NCBI RefSeq assembly: GCF_004293625.1 | Contig: NZ_CP033040.1 | Location: 248,001 to 312,000, forward strand | Source: Thiomicrorhabdus indica | GTDB taxonomy: Bacteria; Pseudomonadota; Gammaproteobacteria; Thiomicrospirales; Thiomicrospiraceae | Reading direction: 5' to 3' | DNA length: 64,000 nucleotides | The notes under the pieces: generated by a model | Told to the model about the DNA's origin: nothing | What the model saw: the letters and a program-made list of their open reading frames with translations, nothing else | The model's database searches: none | Made by a program: the position numbers and the translations under genes | Shown: piece by piece, positions 63,418 through 64,000 of the stretch | Layout: the number at the start of each line of letters is the position of its first letter | Numbering within the stretch: the first letter of the stretch is position 1

Positions 63418-64000
63418 ATGAGTGATTTTTTTCAGAATGGGACTGTAACGACTTTTCATAATCTAACTGACCGGCCGGTTGAAAGTTTAGAAGAGGAGTT
63501 AATTAAGTTTTCCGAAACCCGAAACATGGGATTGATTCTTCCGTCACTGTTCAGTGAATTGGAAATGCCAGCCCTGAAAAACATTGTTGAAGAGTTAAAA
63601 AAAGTTCCTTATCTCTCCGAAATTGTTATTGGCTTAGATCGTGCAGATAAAGAGCAGTTTGAATTCGCAAAAAAATATTTTTCCGAGCTGCCTCAAGAGC
63701 ATCGCATTATCTGGAATGACGGCCCACGTGTGACAGCGATTATGGATCGTTTAAAAGAGGAAGGTCTTGCCCCAACCGAACCGGGTAAGGGTACCAATGT
63801 TTGGGGGTGTTATGGCTATGTGCTGGCATCGAAAAGGGCAAAAGTGGTTGCTTTACATGATTGTGACATTGTCACTTATTCACGTGATTTATTGGCACGA
63901 CTCATCTATCCGGTCGCTCATCCTAACTTCAACTTCACCTTTGCTAAAGGCTACTACGCCCGACACGCCGATGGAAAGTTAAATGGTCGTGTTGCGCGAT
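63418..64000 (+). CDS. Glucosyl/mannosyl-3-phosphoglycerate synthase-like glycosyltransferase (partial)
   Basis: The first 194 codons of a gene cut by the window edge. AGAGGA precedes the ATG. 'MGLILPSLFSELEMPALKNIVEELKKVPYLSEIVIGLD' reads as the start of a GT-A fold, and the nucleotide-sugar DxD motif is in 'VVALHDCDIVTYS'. The layout fits GT81-type GpgS, which joins a sugar to 3-phosphoglycerate. Its position after the matching phosphatase supports this. Glucose versus mannose cannot be told. A CCGGCCGG copy (63471) encodes 'DRPVE' near the start. Confidence 0.8.
   Translation, partial: MSDFFQNGTVTTFHNLTDRPVESLEEELIKFSETRNMGLILPSLFSELEMPALKNIVEELKKVPYLSEIVIGLDRADKEQFEFAKKYFSELPQEHRIIWNDGPRVTAIMDRLKEEGLAPTEPGKGTNVWGCYGYVLASKRAKVVALHDCDIVTYSRDLLARLIYPVAHPNFNFTFAKGYYARHADGKLNGRVAR

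Overview
The window looks like the chromosome of a marine, sulfur-oxidising gammaproteobacterium of the Thiomicrospira/Hydrogenovibrio/Thiomicrorhabdus type. This is an inference. It rests on gammaproteobacterial housekeeping gene orders (def-fmt-rsmB-DUF4390-ntrY-ntrX-trkA-trkH, argS-SPOR protein, ubiK-comM), two TauE/SafE-type transporters and a YeeE/YedE thiosulfate-type transporter, abundant signalling proteins, a moderate GC content, and a compatible-solute pathway at the right edge. No rRNA, tRNA, CRISPR array or intact insertion sequence was seen.

Layout. 1-2.5 kb: the start of a GcvT-like folate protein behind a pair of palindromic sites, a decayed or small-ORF stretch, and an AT-rich two-gene module of a HipA-like kinase plus a HipS-like/HIRAN protein. 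2.5-6.4 kb: metH. 6.5-19.2 kb: signalling and accessory genes: two GGDEF proteins, trmA, a TauE exporter, a chemoreceptor, a TetR regulator, an odd metallo-beta-lactamase-fold periplasmic protein, and a tiny paralogue of that protein's N-terminus. 19.4-21.1 kb: TtcA-like PP-loop protein and LpxL-type acyltransferase. 21.2-32.3 kb: a long leftward run from def to a SAM methyltransferase, covering start-methionine processing, the NtrYX two-component pair and TrkAH potassium uptake. 32.4-44.4 kb: dprA, topA, argS, SPOR protein, GGDEF protein, ubiK, comM, TauE/SafE protein. 44.5-57.8 kb: thiosulfate-type transporter, iron alcohol dehydrogenase, rep, methyltransferase, poly-C ORF, CsgG-like lipoprotein, Tim44-like protein, lipoprotein, truD, large pseudo-hybrid kinase. 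57.8-64 kb: hisI, DEDDh exonuclease, a BtaA-type lipid enzyme paired with a GNAT-like protein, mannosyl-3-phosphoglycerate phosphatase and a partial glycosyltransferase.

Strongest unexplained signals. (1) The palindrome CCGGCCGG, usually ACCGGCCGGT, occurs at least 34 times in 64 kb, against less than one expected by base composition. It sits in genes in all reading frames and in intergenic regions, once forming an intrinsic terminator. (2) A kinase plus HipS/HIRAN module resembles a toxin system but has no visible antitoxin. (3) BtaA without BtaB, coupled to an acyltransferase-like gene, suggests an undescribed homoserine lipid. (4) A GTG-start ORF is put out of frame by a C9 tract, which fits phase variation or gene decay. 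(5) Structured intergenic repeats and a miniature inverted-repeat family are present. All functional statements come from reading motifs by eye; no database search was possible.
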